A stretch of DNA of 64,000 nt from an uncultured Eubacteriales bacterium (GTDB lineage: Bacteria; Bacillota; Clostridia; Oscillospirales; Acutalibacteraceae), in NCBI GenBank assembly GCA_902491475.1, contig CABUHY010000009.1, positions 1-64,000 on the forward strand, given 5' to 3'. The translations under genes were made by a program, and so were the position numbers. Positions within the stretch are counted from its first letter, which is position 1. Every line of letters begins with the position of its first letter. This document shows, piece by piece, positions 41,983-51,167 of this stretch. The notes under the pieces are model-generated. The model saw only the letters and a list, made by a program, of their open reading frames with translations. It made no database searches and was not told the DNA's origin.

Positions 41983-43008
41983 TCAGTTGTTTACCTTATG
42001 GTGTACGGGAGGCGTGTCTGCGGTTATTGCGCTGAAGGTATAGCCGCAATTCAAGTAATAATCAATAACCTCTGGCAGTGCTTCAACCGTCGTTCCCTTG
42101 GCTCCCGTATCGTGCATAAGCACTATGACATTGCTTGCCGACGGCACCTTTTTACAGTTGGCAACAATCGTATCCTTGTGCACCTTGTCGCCCGAAGCGT
42201 CGCCCGAAGAGCAGTTCCAGTCATAATAGACATATCCCCTCTCCGTTACGCCCTGCGTAAGCCTTGACATTATACCCGGGTTGTACTTTTTGCTTACGGT
42301 ATTGCTTCCGCCGCCGGGAAAACGCATTATATTGCTTCGCACTCCCGTCTGCAAATATACCAAATCGGAAATATTCTGCAAATCCTCATAGAACGCCTCA
42401 TCGGAGGAATAAATCTGCTTGTAATTGTGGGTGTACGAATGAAGTGCGATGGTGTTTCCGTTATCCACAATGTCCTTCATATATCCGTTATATGCAGTAT
42501 TCTTGACAAAAAAAGTCGCCTTTATTCCGTAAGAATTAAGAATAGAAATAATTCTCGGAGTGTTAGGCGACGGACCGTCATCAAAGGTAAGATAAATTGT
42601 CTTACCTCCGCTTCCGGGCGGTACGGGCGCAGGCTCTGTTGCGGGAACGGGAGCGGCCGAAGCGGTTGCCGCCGCACTGTCGGAACGTTCCTTTTTCTTT
42701 AACGAAACCTGCCTGTTCAAATCTGAAATCTTTCGGTTGAGCTCTTCCTTTTCGCTTTCGTGGACGGAGTTCTGCTCGCTGATGCCGTTGGTGTACGACT
42801 CAATCTCACTGTTCTTTTGTGAAATTTCATCCTTATACGATGAAATTTCGTTTTGAGCGTTCGCAAGTGAGTTCATTACATTTATATCGTTATTTTTGGT
42901 TTTGCTGAATTTGTATGCGGTAAAAATGAGCAAAACCGACAGCAAAACGACCGCTGCCGAAAGCACTGCTATTATTATATTCTTCCTGTTTTTCCTGTTT
43001 GCTTTCAT
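41983..43008 (-). CDS. Polysaccharide deacetylase, membrane-anchored
   Basis: The 341-residue protein has a basic N-terminus, one membrane helix (residues 11-30), a coiled coil (about 42-105), a Pro/Ala linker and an extracellular NodB domain (about 130-335). The NodB motifs are TIYLTFDDGPSPNTP with the catalytic and metal Asp pair near residue 137, HSYTHNY with two metal His near residue 190, RFPGGGSN near residue 228, DWNCSSGDASG and VLMHDTG near 295. Likely substrate is peptidoglycan GlcNAc or another wall glycan, which would affect lysozyme resistance; this is inferred from the family. Confidence 0.92.
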   Translation of the reverse strand: MKANRKNRKNIIIAVLSAAVVLLSVLLIFTAYKFSKTKNNDINVMNSLANAQNEISSYKDEISQKNSEIESYTNGISEQNSVHESEKEELNRKISDLNRQVSLKKKERSDSAAATASAAPVPATEPAPVPPGSGGKTIYLTFDDGPSPNTPRIISILNSYGIKATFFVKNTAYNGYMKDIVDNGNTIALHSYTHNYKQIYSSDEAFYEDLQNISDLVYLQTGVRSNIMRFPGGGSNTVSKKYNPGIMSRLTQGVTERGYVYYDWNCSSGDASGDKVHKDTIVANCKKVPSASNVIVLMHDTGAKGTTVEALPEVIDYYLNCGYTFSAITADTPPVHHKVNN

Positions 43009-43062
43009 ACGAACTCACCCCTGTTATTTTATTATACTTTGAGCGGTGTATAGAAGTCAACA

Positions 43063-43100
43063 CCAAAAATAAAAGAGCCTATTGTTTCCAACAGACTCTC
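43063..43100 (-). terminator. Terminator after mgtE
   Basis: On the minus strand AGAGTCTGTTG GAAA CAATAGGCTCT forms an 11-bp stem with wobble pairs, followed by TTTATTTTTGG. Confidence 0.8.
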
Positions 43101-43114
43101 AAATTAAACATCGT

Positions 43115-44449
43115 TTACACTCCTAAAATCAAGCCTGCGGTCTTGAAATAAATAAGAAGCGAAATGGCGTCAACTATCGTTGTGATGAACGGGCTTGCCA
43201 TAACAGCCGGGTCAAAGCCGATTTTTTTCGCCAATATAGGCAGGGTTGCGCCGACAAACTTTGCAAAAATTATTGTAAGCAGCATTGTAAAGCATACGGT
43301 AAGCGAGACAAAAAGTCCTACCCTGTCAAGAAGCATAAGCTTTGCGAAGTTTACTATTGCAAGAGTTATGCCGCAAAGAAGAGCAACTCTGAACTCTTTC
43401 CAAATGACCTTGAAAATATCGCCGAAATGTACATCGCCGAGCGACAGCGCACGGATAATCGTAACCGAGGACTGACCGCCGCAGTTACCGCCCGTATCCA
43501 TAAGCATCGGGATAAACGAGGTAAGAACTATCTGTGCCTGCAAAGCGTCCTCAAAGGTTGTAATGATTTTACCCGTAAATGTCGCCGATACCATCAGCAA
43601 AAGAAGCCACGGGACACGCTTTTTCCAAGTTTCGACAATGCCCATTTTAAGGTAGGGCTTGTCTGTGGGCGTGATAGCCGCCATCTTTTCGATGTCCTCT
43701 GTGTTCTCGTCCTGCAAGACATCCATTGCGTCGTCGAATGTGACGATACCTACAAGGCGTTCCTCCTGGTCAACAACGGGAATAGCCATAAGGTCATACT
43801 TTTGGAACTTTTCGGCAACGATTTCCTTGTCCTCAAGCGTTGTGACGGAGATAACATTCGTTTCCATTATCTCGAACATCTTTTTGCTCTTATCCGACAA
43901 AAGAAGGTCCTTGACCGTTACAAGACCCAAAAGCTTTCTGTTGTCATCCGTGACATAACAGATGTAAATGGTCTCTTTGTCAACGCCGGTACGGCGAATT
44001 CTTGTAAATGCGTCGTCAACGGACATATATTTTTTCAAATCGACATACTCGATAGTCATAAGGCTTCCCGCGGAATCCTCGGGATATTTGAGTATCTCGT
44101 TTATGCTCTTACGAACCTCGGGGTCCGTGTGCATAAGAATACGCTTGACTACGGTTGCGGGCATCTCTTCGATTATGTCAACCGCATCATCGACATAAAG
44201 CTCGTCAAGCACTTCACGAAGCTCGGTATCACTGAACGCCTTGATAAGGAATTCCTGGTCGTCCGACTCCATATTGACAAATACATCCGCCGCAAGCTCC
44301 TTGGGCAAAATTCTGTAAACCAAAGGAAGAACATCCTGCGGAAGCTCTGAAAGCACCGAGGCAATATCCGCCTCGTTCATATCGGCGAGCATACTTTTCA
44401 ATTCGTGATATTTTTTCTGCTGTAATAATTCGATAACTTTTTCGTACAT
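43115..44449 (-). CDS. mgtE: Magnesium transporter MgtE
   Basis: MgtE is a Mg2+ channel whose cytosolic part senses Mg2+. The 444-residue protein has the N-domain (MYEKVIELLQQKK, residues 1-125), two CBS domains (about 130-255), the plug helix and five membrane helices. It has the signature PMLMDTGGNCGGQSS near residue 318 and FITTIVDAISLLIYF in the last helix, whose Asp lines the pore in the studied homologue. The ATG at 44449 is preceded by GGAGGGAACAAT; a longer frame upstream would include this ribosome binding site. Expression is controlled by the M-box leader upstream. Confidence 0.96.
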   Translation of the reverse strand: MYEKVIELLQQKKYHELKSMLADMNEADIASVLSELPQDVLPLVYRILPKELAADVFVNMESDDQEFLIKAFSDTELREVLDELYVDDAVDIIEEMPATVVKRILMHTDPEVRKSINEILKYPEDSAGSLMTIEYVDLKKYMSVDDAFTRIRRTGVDKETIYICYVTDDNRKLLGLVTVKDLLLSDKSKKMFEIMETNVISVTTLEDKEIVAEKFQKYDLMAIPVVDQEERLVGIVTFDDAMDVLQDENTEDIEKMAAITPTDKPYLKMGIVETWKKRVPWLLLLMVSATFTGKIITTFEDALQAQIVLTSFIPMLMDTGGNCGGQSSVTIIRALSLGDVHFGDIFKVIWKEFRVALLCGITLAIVNFAKLMLLDRVGLFVSLTVCFTMLLTIIFAKFVGATLPILAKKIGFDPAVMASPFITTIVDAISLLIYFKTAGLILGV

Positions 44450-44608
44450 ATTGTTCCCTCCGAAAATCAAAAAATAAATAGGAAACAGAGTACATATCTT
44501 TTATTCCGAAAACCCGAACGCACGAGCGCTGCGAATTTTCACGGTACTTCGCGGAATAGGATCTGTACTTCTCACGCCTCCTGCGTCCATTGTTTTCACC
44601 TCACAAAA

Positions 44609-44646
44609 TAAAAAAATCTCACGCCGAAGCAAAATTCGGCATGAGA
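44609..44646 (-). terminator. M-box terminator
   Basis: On the minus strand TCTCATGCCGAA TTTTGC TTCGGCGTGAGA is followed by a run of seven T. It lies between the M-box aptamer and mgtE, so Mg2+ binding would end transcription here. Confidence 0.88.
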
Positions 44647-44652
44647 AATTAG

Positions 44653-44853
44653 AGCGTTATTATCCGTTCAAGCTTTAGCATCAAAGGGCAATGAAACTGC
44701 GTTAAATTACACCTTGGTTTCGATGTAACCTGTTGACCTGCTTACAGTGTCTCCACTTTTCACGGCAGCAGTCCGTATCCATATTATATCTGCAAAAAAC
44801 ATAACTGCAAATTGCGGATAGCTTATCCCTTTGGTAGCCTTACCTACCGATTT
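44653..44853 (-). promoter_or_regulatory. M-box (ykoK) magnesium riboswitch
   Basis: On the minus strand the aptamer has the known M-box landmarks in order: CGGTAGGTAAGGCTACC, GACTGCTGCCGTGAAAAG, CAGGTCAACAGG, ACGCAGTTTCATTGCC and GATGCTAAAGCTT. The M-box senses Mg2+ and regulates magnesium transporters, matching the mgtE gene downstream. A terminator follows directly. Confidence 0.94.
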
Positions 44854-44867
44854 TGTTCTGCGTATAT

Positions 44868-44896
44868 ATTATGGGTTTTTAATCGCAATTTGTCAA
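44868..44896 (-). promoter_or_regulatory. Promoter of the M-box/mgtE transcript
   Basis: On the minus strand TTGACA (complement 44891-44896) and CATAAT (complement 44868-44873) are 17 bp apart, ahead of the aptamer by about 15 nt. Confidence 0.75.
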
Positions 44897-44924
44897 CACT
44901 TAATCGGAAATTTGATTAAATTTT

Positions 44925-46076
44925 TTACTGCTTTGCGGTTTTTGCGTGCCTTGAAGCCCTGTCCTCCATAATAACAAGCTTTGTGCACTCCTCGATTATC
45001 TTAAACAGACCGCCGAAGGTTGCACGGAAAAGCTCCTTTGCGGGCTCGTCAACCGATTTCCATGTCTGTGCGGCGCCCTTAATCGAAGAAGCGAGATTTT
45101 TCGAGAAATTGGTAATGTTTACCTGACCCATACCCGCAATTACTTCGGTAAGAACAGTTTCAAAGTTCGTGCTGTGCTCGTCGTCTATTTTATAAATAAG
45201 CTTTTTAAGCACAAGGTCGGTTACCCTTGCAACAAATGTAAGCTCATCTCTTGTCAAGAACTGTGTGCCCTTTACCTTCCATGTTGACGGGTCATGCTGA
45301 AGCATACCCAAAAGTTTTGTGCTCTTTACGGGTATGTAATCGTCATCGTGAACAAGCAGCATTCCCACAAACGAGCTGTCGGGTACGAAGTGGCGGTATT
45401 TTTTGATTATCTCATTATACGGCTTTGAGTCGATATAATTATAGCTGTAAAAACCGGGACCGTCGTTGTTGTAAACTCTTGCAATCCTGTTGCGGACGCT
45501 CTCGTCGCAGTAGAGCGCACTGTGAAGCGCAACATGACCGCCCTTGGAATGTCCGCAGATGATAATATCGCCGTCGGGCAGTTCCTTTGCAACTCTTTCA
45601 AGGTAATCAACACAGAGCTTATGCGACGGAATACCCTTTTTGGTATAAATGTCAAGGTCCTCACGCCAGCCGACCCATGTGTCGTCCGTTCCTCTGAAAG
45701 CAACAACATTCGTGCCGTCGGGAAGAATAAAGGTCATTGCGGCAAACTGAACCGCAGGCTCGGGTCCGAAAACGCTCTCGCAGGCAAAGACCTTAACATC
45801 CTTATATCTCAAGGTGTCGGCAAGAGCCATCATTTTCTGACTTATGCGGTTATTCATTAAAAAGCCGGGAGAAATGTGCTTATATCCGTTATATGCAAAC
45901 ACCTTTCTGCACGCCTCGGAAAAGAGCATGGGCTTTTCGTTGAAGCCCTTATAGAGAACCTTTTCAAAGGGCATATAGAAAATTTCGCACAAAACAAGAT
46001 TGTCAATGTCGGTAAACGGAAGCTCGTCAAACGATTTGTCTCCGTAACGCTTAATAAAGTCCATAGAAGTTGCCAT
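44925..46076 (-). CDS. DUF2974 (Mbeg1-like) alpha/beta hydrolase
   Basis: The 383-residue protein is a DUF2974/Mbeg1-like member of the lipase-type alpha/beta hydrolases. Its N-terminus has DIDNLVLCEIFYMPFE near residue 24. The core has VVAFRGTDDTWVGWREDL near residue 125, the nucleophile elbow IICGHSKGGHVAL near residue 172 with Ser in GHSKGG, and a candidate catalytic acid and His in VHDDDYIPV. No signal peptide is present, so it is probably cytoplasmic. The substrate is unknown. The start is uncertain between ATG 46076 and a GTG three codons upstream; the ribosome binding site AAAGG fits neither perfectly. Confidence 0.85.
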   Translation of the reverse strand: MATSMDFIKRYGDKSFDELPFTDIDNLVLCEIFYMPFEKVLYKGFNEKPMLFSEACRKVFAYNGYKHISPGFLMNNRISQKMMALADTLRYKDVKVFACESVFGPEPAVQFAAMTFILPDGTNVVAFRGTDDTWVGWREDLDIYTKKGIPSHKLCVDYLERVAKELPDGDIIICGHSKGGHVALHSALYCDESVRNRIARVYNNDGPGFYSYNYIDSKPYNEIIKKYRHFVPDSSFVGMLLVHDDDYIPVKSTKLLGMLQHDPSTWKVKGTQFLTRDELTFVARVTDLVLKKLIYKIDDEHSTNFETVLTEVIAGMGQVNITNFSKNLASSIKGAAQTWKSVDEPAKELFRATFGGLFKIIEECTKLVIMEDRASRHAKTAKQ

Positions 46077-46115
46077 ACAGTTCACATACCTTTCCGAGAA
46101 ATATTATATAATATT

Positions 46116-46143
46116 ATTTTACCACTTAATGGAAAAAAGTCAA
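46116..46143 (-). promoter_or_regulatory. Promoter of the DUF2974 gene
   Basis: On the minus strand TTGACT (complement 46138-46143) and TAAAAT (complement 46116-46121) are 16 bp apart. It begins 30 nt after the Na/Pi cotransporter stop codon, so the DUF2974 gene need not rely on read-through. Confidence 0.6.
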
Positions 46144-46172
46144 TTATTTTATGAAACCGTATAGCATAGTGC

Positions 46173-47918
46173 TTAGCCGACCCTGTACTTTTCCGAATAC
46201 AGACTGTACTTGGTCCGGTAATCGGCATCCTCCGACTTCACGGCTTTAAGCGTTTCGTGAATATTCAGGTTGTGCCTGTTTTTTTCAAGCACACAGCAGG
46301 CAATATTCGAGCAATGGTCGCTGACCCGTTCAAGATTTGTCAGCAAATCAGACCAGACAAAACCTACCTCCGCACTACATTTACCGTCCTGCATACGGAG
46401 AATATGCCGAGTCCTCAGCTGTTCTTTCAAATCGTCAACAACATCTTCAAGCGGTTCAACCTCCCTTGCCGTTTCAAGGTCTCCGTTTTCAAAAGCACGA
46501 ACCGCAAGTGAAATGACCTCCTCGACTGCCGAAGTTATAATGTCAAACTCCTTTAATGCGTCCTCCGTCAAAGTAAGTCTTTTATCCCTGAGCTCCTCCG
46601 CCGATTCAAGAATATTTACCGCATGGTCGGATATGCGCTCAAAATCTCCTATCTGTTTGAGAAGTGCCGTGGTCTCCTCGCTCTGGTCGCTGTCAAGCTT
46701 TGAAGCGCTTATTTTTATTAAATATGTCCCGAGAATATCCTCATATCTGTCGCAGTCGTTCTCCGTTTCACGGATACTTCGAGCCAAATCGTTTGAATAT
46801 CCCGTAAAGCTTTTTACAGCGTCACTCAATGCGCCTTTTGCAAGCTCTGCCATTTTTGAGGCAACGGTTTTGCTCTGCTCAATCGCAAGCGACGGCGTTA
46901 CAAGCAATCTTTCGTCAAGCTCGTTGTAAGCTTCCTTTTTCTTGCCGTCAGGGACAATAAAGCATACAAGTTTTTCAAGCATACCGCCCAAAGGCAGCAT
47001 AAGAAGCGTACAGAGCACATTAAACACCGTATGCACAACCGCAATCCCGAAAAGCGAAGCTGACTGTGAAAGAATAAGCGGTTTGAAAATCGCTTTTACG
47101 GCGCAGTAGACCGACAGCCATACTACCGTGCCGATTACATTAAAGGAGAGATGAACCATAGCTGCACGCTTGGCATTTTTGTTTGCGCCGACGGAAGAAA
47201 TCAGCGCCGTTACGCAGGTGCCTATATTCTGACCCATAATAATAGGGACAGCCGAACCGTAAGTTACAGCACCCGTAGAAGCAAGCGCCTGTAAGATACC
47301 GACAGAGGCGGAACTCGACTGTATCACGGCAGTCAAAAGCGTACCTGCAAGCACGCCCAACACGGGATTTGAGAACATTATGAACATCTGCTGAAAGCTC
47401 TCGACATAGCGAAGCCCCGAAACCGCATCCGACATTGTCTCCATACCGAACATAAGCGTTGCAAAGCCGAGCAAAATCATTCCGCTGTCCTTTTTCCTAT
47501 CATTCTTGCAGAACATATACAGAATAATTCCGACAAGCGCAAGCACGGGTGTAAACGACGATGGCTTTAACAATTTTATAAATGTATTGTCCGAATCTAT
47601 TCCCGCAAGGCTCAATATCCACGCTGTCACGGTCGTGCCGATATTTGCGCCCATTATGACATTTATCGATTGCTTTAAGGTCATAAGTCCGGAGTTTACA
47701 AATCCGACTACCATAACAGTTGTAGCCGAAGAGCTTTGAATAACAGCCGTAACACCGAGCCCCGTTAAAAGTCCGGCTGTTTTGTTCTTTGTAAGCTTAC
47801 CGAGCAGGGTTTTAAGTCTGCTGCCAGCACGGCGCTCCAACGCCTGTCCCATAACATTCATTCCGAACAGGAACAAGCACAAGCCGCCGATAAGCGATAA
47901 AAAATCAAAAATGTTCAT
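46173..47918 (-). CDS. Na+/phosphate cotransporter with PhoU-like domain
   Basis: The 581-residue protein is the second NptA/PNaS-type phosphate symporter of the window. The signatures are TAVIQSSSATTVMVVGFVN near residue 58 and TAVIQSSSASVGILQALAS near residue 203, in two inverted repeats of membrane helices that end near residue 330. The C-terminal part is a PhoU-like bundle with FERISDHAVNILESAE and LERVSDHCSNIACC. The ATG at 47918 (MNIFDF) follows AAGGAG at 11 nt. It is next to phoR and phoB on the same strand, which ties it to phosphate-starvation control, more directly than the copy at 32.0-33.7 kb. Confidence 0.92.
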   Translation of the reverse strand: MNIFDFLSLIGGLCLFLFGMNVMGQALERRAGSRLKTLLGKLTKNKTAGLLTGLGVTAVIQSSSATTVMVVGFVNSGLMTLKQSINVIMGANIGTTVTAWILSLAGIDSDNTFIKLLKPSSFTPVLALVGIILYMFCKNDRKKDSGMILLGFATLMFGMETMSDAVSGLRYVESFQQMFIMFSNPVLGVLAGTLLTAVIQSSSASVGILQALASTGAVTYGSAVPIIMGQNIGTCVTALISSVGANKNAKRAAMVHLSFNVIGTVVWLSVYCAVKAIFKPLILSQSASLFGIAVVHTVFNVLCTLLMLPLGGMLEKLVCFIVPDGKKKEAYNELDERLLVTPSLAIEQSKTVASKMAELAKGALSDAVKSFTGYSNDLARSIRETENDCDRYEDILGTYLIKISASKLDSDQSEETTALLKQIGDFERISDHAVNILESAEELRDKRLTLTEDALKEFDIITSAVEEVISLAVRAFENGDLETAREVEPLEDVVDDLKEQLRTRHILRMQDGKCSAEVGFVWSDLLTNLERVSDHCSNIACCVLEKNRHNLNIHETLKAVKSEDADYRTKYSLYSEKYRVG

Positions 47919-48009
47919 ACGGTTCTTCACTCCTTTTATACGAAGTCAAGATACCATATGAACATCAAATCCGTAAAAGCTTTATGTAAAATTCAGGTAA
48001 AATTTTCTG

Positions 48010-49683
48010 TTATTCCTTACCGCTTCCGTTTTTAGGAAATGTTACGGTAATCGAAGTACCTTTGCCGAGCTCGCTTTTAACATCTATTTCGGCACCGTGA
48101 ATAATTGCGGCGTGCTTGACTATGGAAAGTCCGAGGCCCGTTCCGCCTATTTCCTTTGAATGGCTTTTGTCAACCATATAGAAACGTTCAAATATCCGTT
48201 CACGCTCATTTTCGGGTATTCCTATTCCCGTATCGCTGACACAAAGCGTTGCCGAATTCTCGTGATTTTCCACTTCAATTTTAACTTTTCCGCCGTCGTG
48301 ATTATACTTTATCGCATTGTCGCAGAGATTATATACAATTTCATCTGCCAATTGCGGTATTGCAACAATCTCCGTCTTTTGACCTATAATTTCAAAGCTG
48401 ACATTTTTCTTCTTTGCAATGTGTGCCAGCCGTTTCGCAGTATTTTTTACAACCTCGCACAAATCAACGGTCTGCCACTGTAAGCCGATATTTTGCTCAT
48501 CAAGATGCGACAGCTTAATTATATCCTCTACCATTGAAATCATTCTAATGGCTTCGGAGTGGATTTTATCCGCAAATTCAGGTATATCCTCATTTTTTAC
48601 CAAACCGCCCGCAAGCAATTCTGCGCAGCCCGATATTGTCTGCAAAGGCGTTTTGAGTTCGTGCGAGACATTTGCGGTAAACTCACGCCTTGTAGCCTCC
48701 GCCCTTTCCTTTTCGGTAATATCAAAAATTACAAGCGTAATTCCCCTGACTTTTCCGTTTGTAATTACGGGATTTGCATTAAACTGATAATTTTTGCCGT
48801 CAATGGGCACGGTCTTTTCCGCATGTTCGCCGTTACCCGCCTTTTTGAGCAAGGCTTGAAGCTTCTCGCTGTTATTAAACAAAAGCAGGTCTTTTCCGAT
48901 ACTGTACTTGGTTATTCCGAGCGTTTTGCATGCCGAACCGTTAATGCTCAAAACCGCACCGTTTTTATTGAGCACCACAATTCCCTCCGCCATATTCTCG
49001 GTTGCGGTGTTAAATTCTTCTTTTTTGCGTTCAAGCTCTTTTCTCTGTTTTTTTAACTGTTCCTGCTGTGCGGTAATGCGGCTGACCAGCGGAGAAAGCT
49101 CCTCATATACAGGTTCGTTCGAGGGATTTTCTGTATTGAGAGAATTGAGCGGAGCTATAATCTTTTTTGAGAGTCTCAACGAAAAGGCAACTGAAAGTAT
49201 AACGGCAATAAGAACCACAGCAAAAATCGGCTGCAACATTCCGTAAATCAAGGTCCACCAAGTGAGATGTTCTGTTGACAGGCGCAGCACATAGCCGTCA
49301 GAAAGCCTTTTTGCACAGTAGAGTCGGCGTTGCATAAGGGTGTCGGAATAGCGCGAACTCTCCCCCGTGCCCTCCGAAAGTGCCTGCCTTACCTCCTCCC
49401 GCTCAAGATGATTTTCGCCCGTTGCGCTTCCCGACTTGCTGTCATACAGAACAGAGCCGTCAGGAGCGATATATGTAATTCTGTAATCTGAATATTCGGG
49501 ATTTTCAATGCACGCAATCCCGCCTGCTTCCACGGCATCTGCGGCTATTTCCGTCGCCGACCTTAACTGCCGCATTTGGGAATCGGAAAAATAGCCGTAC
49601 AGAGCGATAAAAAAGATAAGTACACAGGACAACAGGACAGCTGCCGAGGCTATGAATATAGAGCGGAAAATCTGTTTTTTCAC
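48010..49683 (-). CDS. phoR: Sensor histidine kinase, PhoR-like
   Basis: The 557-residue kinase has two membrane helices (residues about 8-32 and 145-170) flanking an extracellular sensor of the PAS-like type with YRITYIAPDGSVLYDSKS. A HAMP-like linker and short coiled coil follow, then a PAS domain (NMAEGIVVLNKNGAVLSING near residue 230). The HisKA box is FTANVSHELKTPLQTI near residue 340 with the phosphorylated His in SHELKTP, and the ATPase domain has NLCDNAIKYN, DTGIGIP and GTGLGLSIVKHAA. It overlaps phoB by 4 nt. The PhoR assignment rests on domain order and on the adjacent Na/Pi transporter. Confidence 0.9.
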   Translation of the reverse strand: MKKQIFRSIFIASAAVLLSCVLIFFIALYGYFSDSQMRQLRSATEIAADAVEAGGIACIENPEYSDYRITYIAPDGSVLYDSKSGSATGENHLEREEVRQALSEGTGESSRYSDTLMQRRLYCAKRLSDGYVLRLSTEHLTWWTLIYGMLQPIFAVVLIAVILSVAFSLRLSKKIIAPLNSLNTENPSNEPVYEELSPLVSRITAQQEQLKKQRKELERKKEEFNTATENMAEGIVVLNKNGAVLSINGSACKTLGITKYSIGKDLLLFNNSEKLQALLKKAGNGEHAEKTVPIDGKNYQFNANPVITNGKVRGITLVIFDITEKERAEATRREFTANVSHELKTPLQTISGCAELLAGGLVKNEDIPEFADKIHSEAIRMISMVEDIIKLSHLDEQNIGLQWQTVDLCEVVKNTAKRLAHIAKKKNVSFEIIGQKTEIVAIPQLADEIVYNLCDNAIKYNHDGGKVKIEVENHENSATLCVSDTGIGIPENERERIFERFYMVDKSHSKEIGGTGLGLSIVKHAAIIHGAEIDVKSELGKGTSITVTFPKNGSGKE

Positions 49684-50351
49684 TCTTTTGCCTCCAATCT
49701 GTAACCAACGCCTCTTACGGTTTCAATCATTTCTCCTGCTTTTCCGAGCTTTGTGCGAAGCGTTCCTATATGTACATCAACCGTTCTTGTCTCGCCCATA
49801 AAGTCAACGCCCCATATCTTAGCCAAAAGCTTTTCTCTTGAAAACACAACGCTCTCATTTTCGCAAAGCAGCTTCAGGAGTTCAAATTCCTTTAGTGTAA
49901 GCGTTACCTCATTGCCGTTTACTCTTACCTTGTGGCATTCGCTGTCAATTTCGATATTGCCTGCTTTTGCGGAAGCCGTCTTTACAGGCTCACATCTTCT
50001 CAAAACCGCTTTAACTCTTGACACCATTTCCATCATACCGAACGGCTTTGCAATATAATCGTCCGCACCGTTGTCAAGTCCGAACACCTTATCGTATTCC
50101 ATACCCCTTGCGCTTGCCATTATCACGGGCAAATTTCTTGTGGCACTGTCAGCACGAAGTTTTTTAAGAATTGATATTCCGTCCTCGCCGGGAAGCATAA
50201 TATCGAGCATAACAAGCTCGGGCATTTCGTTTTTAAGCGCCGCATAAAAATCTTCCGCCTGCGAAAAGCCCTTTGCCTCAAAGCCCGACGCATTCAGGGT
50301 ATATACCATTAAATCACGGATACCGTTGTCGTCCTCTACGCAGTAAATCAC
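49680..50351 (-). CDS. phoB: Response regulator, PhoB/PhoP-like
   Basis: The 223-residue OmpR-family regulator has a receiver domain (residues 1-115) with acidic pair VEDD near residue 5, phosphorylation site LVMLDIMLPGEDG (Asp near 50) and conserved Lys in DDYIAKPFGMMEMV near 100. The C-terminal winged helix carries TLKEFELLKLLCEN and RTVDVHIGTLRTKLG. The start codon is GTG at 50351, with GGGAG upstream. It is cotranscribed with phoR. A TATAAT box occurs just upstream (complement near 50380), without a clear -35. Confidence 0.92.
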   Translation of the reverse strand: MIYCVEDDNGIRDLMVYTLNASGFEAKGFSQAEDFYAALKNEMPELVMLDIMLPGEDGISILKKLRADSATRNLPVIMASARGMEYDKVFGLDNGADDYIAKPFGMMEMVSRVKAVLRRCEPVKTASAKAGNIEIDSECHKVRVNGNEVTLTLKEFELLKLLCENESVVFSREKLLAKIWGVDFMGETRTVDVHIGTLRTKLGKAGEMIETVRGVGYRLEAKE

Positions 50352-50443
50352 AAAACCACTCCCGTATTTTTATAGTTTAATTATAATACACCGACAATCG
50401 GTTGCATAGCCTTTCAATGTAAAATCGTTGTAAAACTTTATCC

Positions 50444-50473
50444 TTGAAAGGAACCGTAAATGTATGTTAATAT
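50444..50473 (+). promoter_or_regulatory. Promoter of the NUDIX gene
   Basis: TTGAAA (50444-50449) and TAATAT (50468-50473) are separated by 18 bp, followed by the strong ribosome binding site AAAGGAGG at 50478-50485. Confidence 0.55.
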
Positions 50474-50493
50474 AGCTAAAGGAGGTTTGTCAT

Positions 50494-51117
50494 ATGGAGC
50501 AAAATAAAATATGGCTTGATTGGGCTGTTGAGCTGCAAAGCCTTGCACAGGCAGGTCTTACCTACGGAAAAGATGTTTACGACAAAGAGCGTTATGAAAG
50601 AATAAGAGAAATTTCGGCTGAAATATTGTCGCATATGTCGGAAATACCGCTTGAAAAGGTAAAGGACATTTTCTGCAACGAAACAGGCTATCAGACGCCG
50701 AAAATCGACACGAGGGCAGCTATATTCAAAGAGAATAAAATACTTCTTGTGCGTGAAAACAACGGCACCTGGTCGCTTCCGGGCGGTTGGTGCGATGTGA
50801 ATGTTTCCGTAGGCGAAAACACCGTCAAGGAAGTCAAAGAGGAAGCTGGTCTGGAGGTTGAAGTCGAAAGGCTTATTGCGGTACAGGACCGTGCGAAGCA
50901 CAACAAGCCGCTCTATGCCTACGGAGTATGCAAAATTTTCTCGCTTTGCCGTGTTATCGGCGGAGATTTCAAAGAGAACATCGAAACCACGGGCTTTGAA
51001 TATTTTGCCGAGGACAATTTGCCTCTTCTCGCAGGCGAAAAGAACAACGAAGAGCAGATTAAAATGTGCTTTGACTGTTACAGACATGCCGATAAGTGGG
51101 AAGTAGTTTTTGAATAA
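50494..51117 (+). CDS. NUDIX hydrolase
   Basis: The 207-residue protein has an N-terminal helical domain (residues 1-65, the NUDIX_N2-type extension with WAVELQSLAQAGLTYGKDVY) and a NUDIX domain from about residue 68. The box is GGWCDVNVSVGENTVKEVKE then EAGL near 92-116. The Glu normally found at the GX5E position is Val, and the Arg of REUXEE is Lys; the metal-binding EVKEEAG core is intact. Related proteins act on ADP-ribose or other nucleoside diphosphate derivatives; the substrate here is not certain. Confidence 0.88.
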   Translation: MEQNKIWLDWAVELQSLAQAGLTYGKDVYDKERYERIREISAEILSHMSEIPLEKVKDIFCNETGYQTPKIDTRAAIFKENKILLVRENNGTWSLPGGWCDVNVSVGENTVKEVKEEAGLEVEVERLIAVQDRAKHNKPLYAYGVCKIFSLCRVIGGDFKENIETTGFEYFAEDNLPLLAGEKNNEEQIKMCFDCYRHADKWEVVFE

Positions 51118-51130
51118 AGAAAGTCGTAAA

Positions 51131-51166
51131 AAAACGCTTTGTACCGTGTGATACAAAGCGTTTTTG
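51131..51166. terminator. Bidirectional terminator (NUDIX / Cof-type HAD)
   Basis: AACGCTTTGTA CCGTGTGA TACAAAGCG TTTTTG is a strong hairpin with A run to the left and T run to the right, placed between two converging genes. Confidence 0.88.
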
Positions 51167-51167
51167 T

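Noticed and set aside
43427..44350. Open frame of 307 codons on the plus strand opposite mgtE
   Set aside because: It is antisense to a highly conserved gene, has no ribosome binding site and a composition (many His, Arg, Cys, Tyr) typical of frames opposite real genes.
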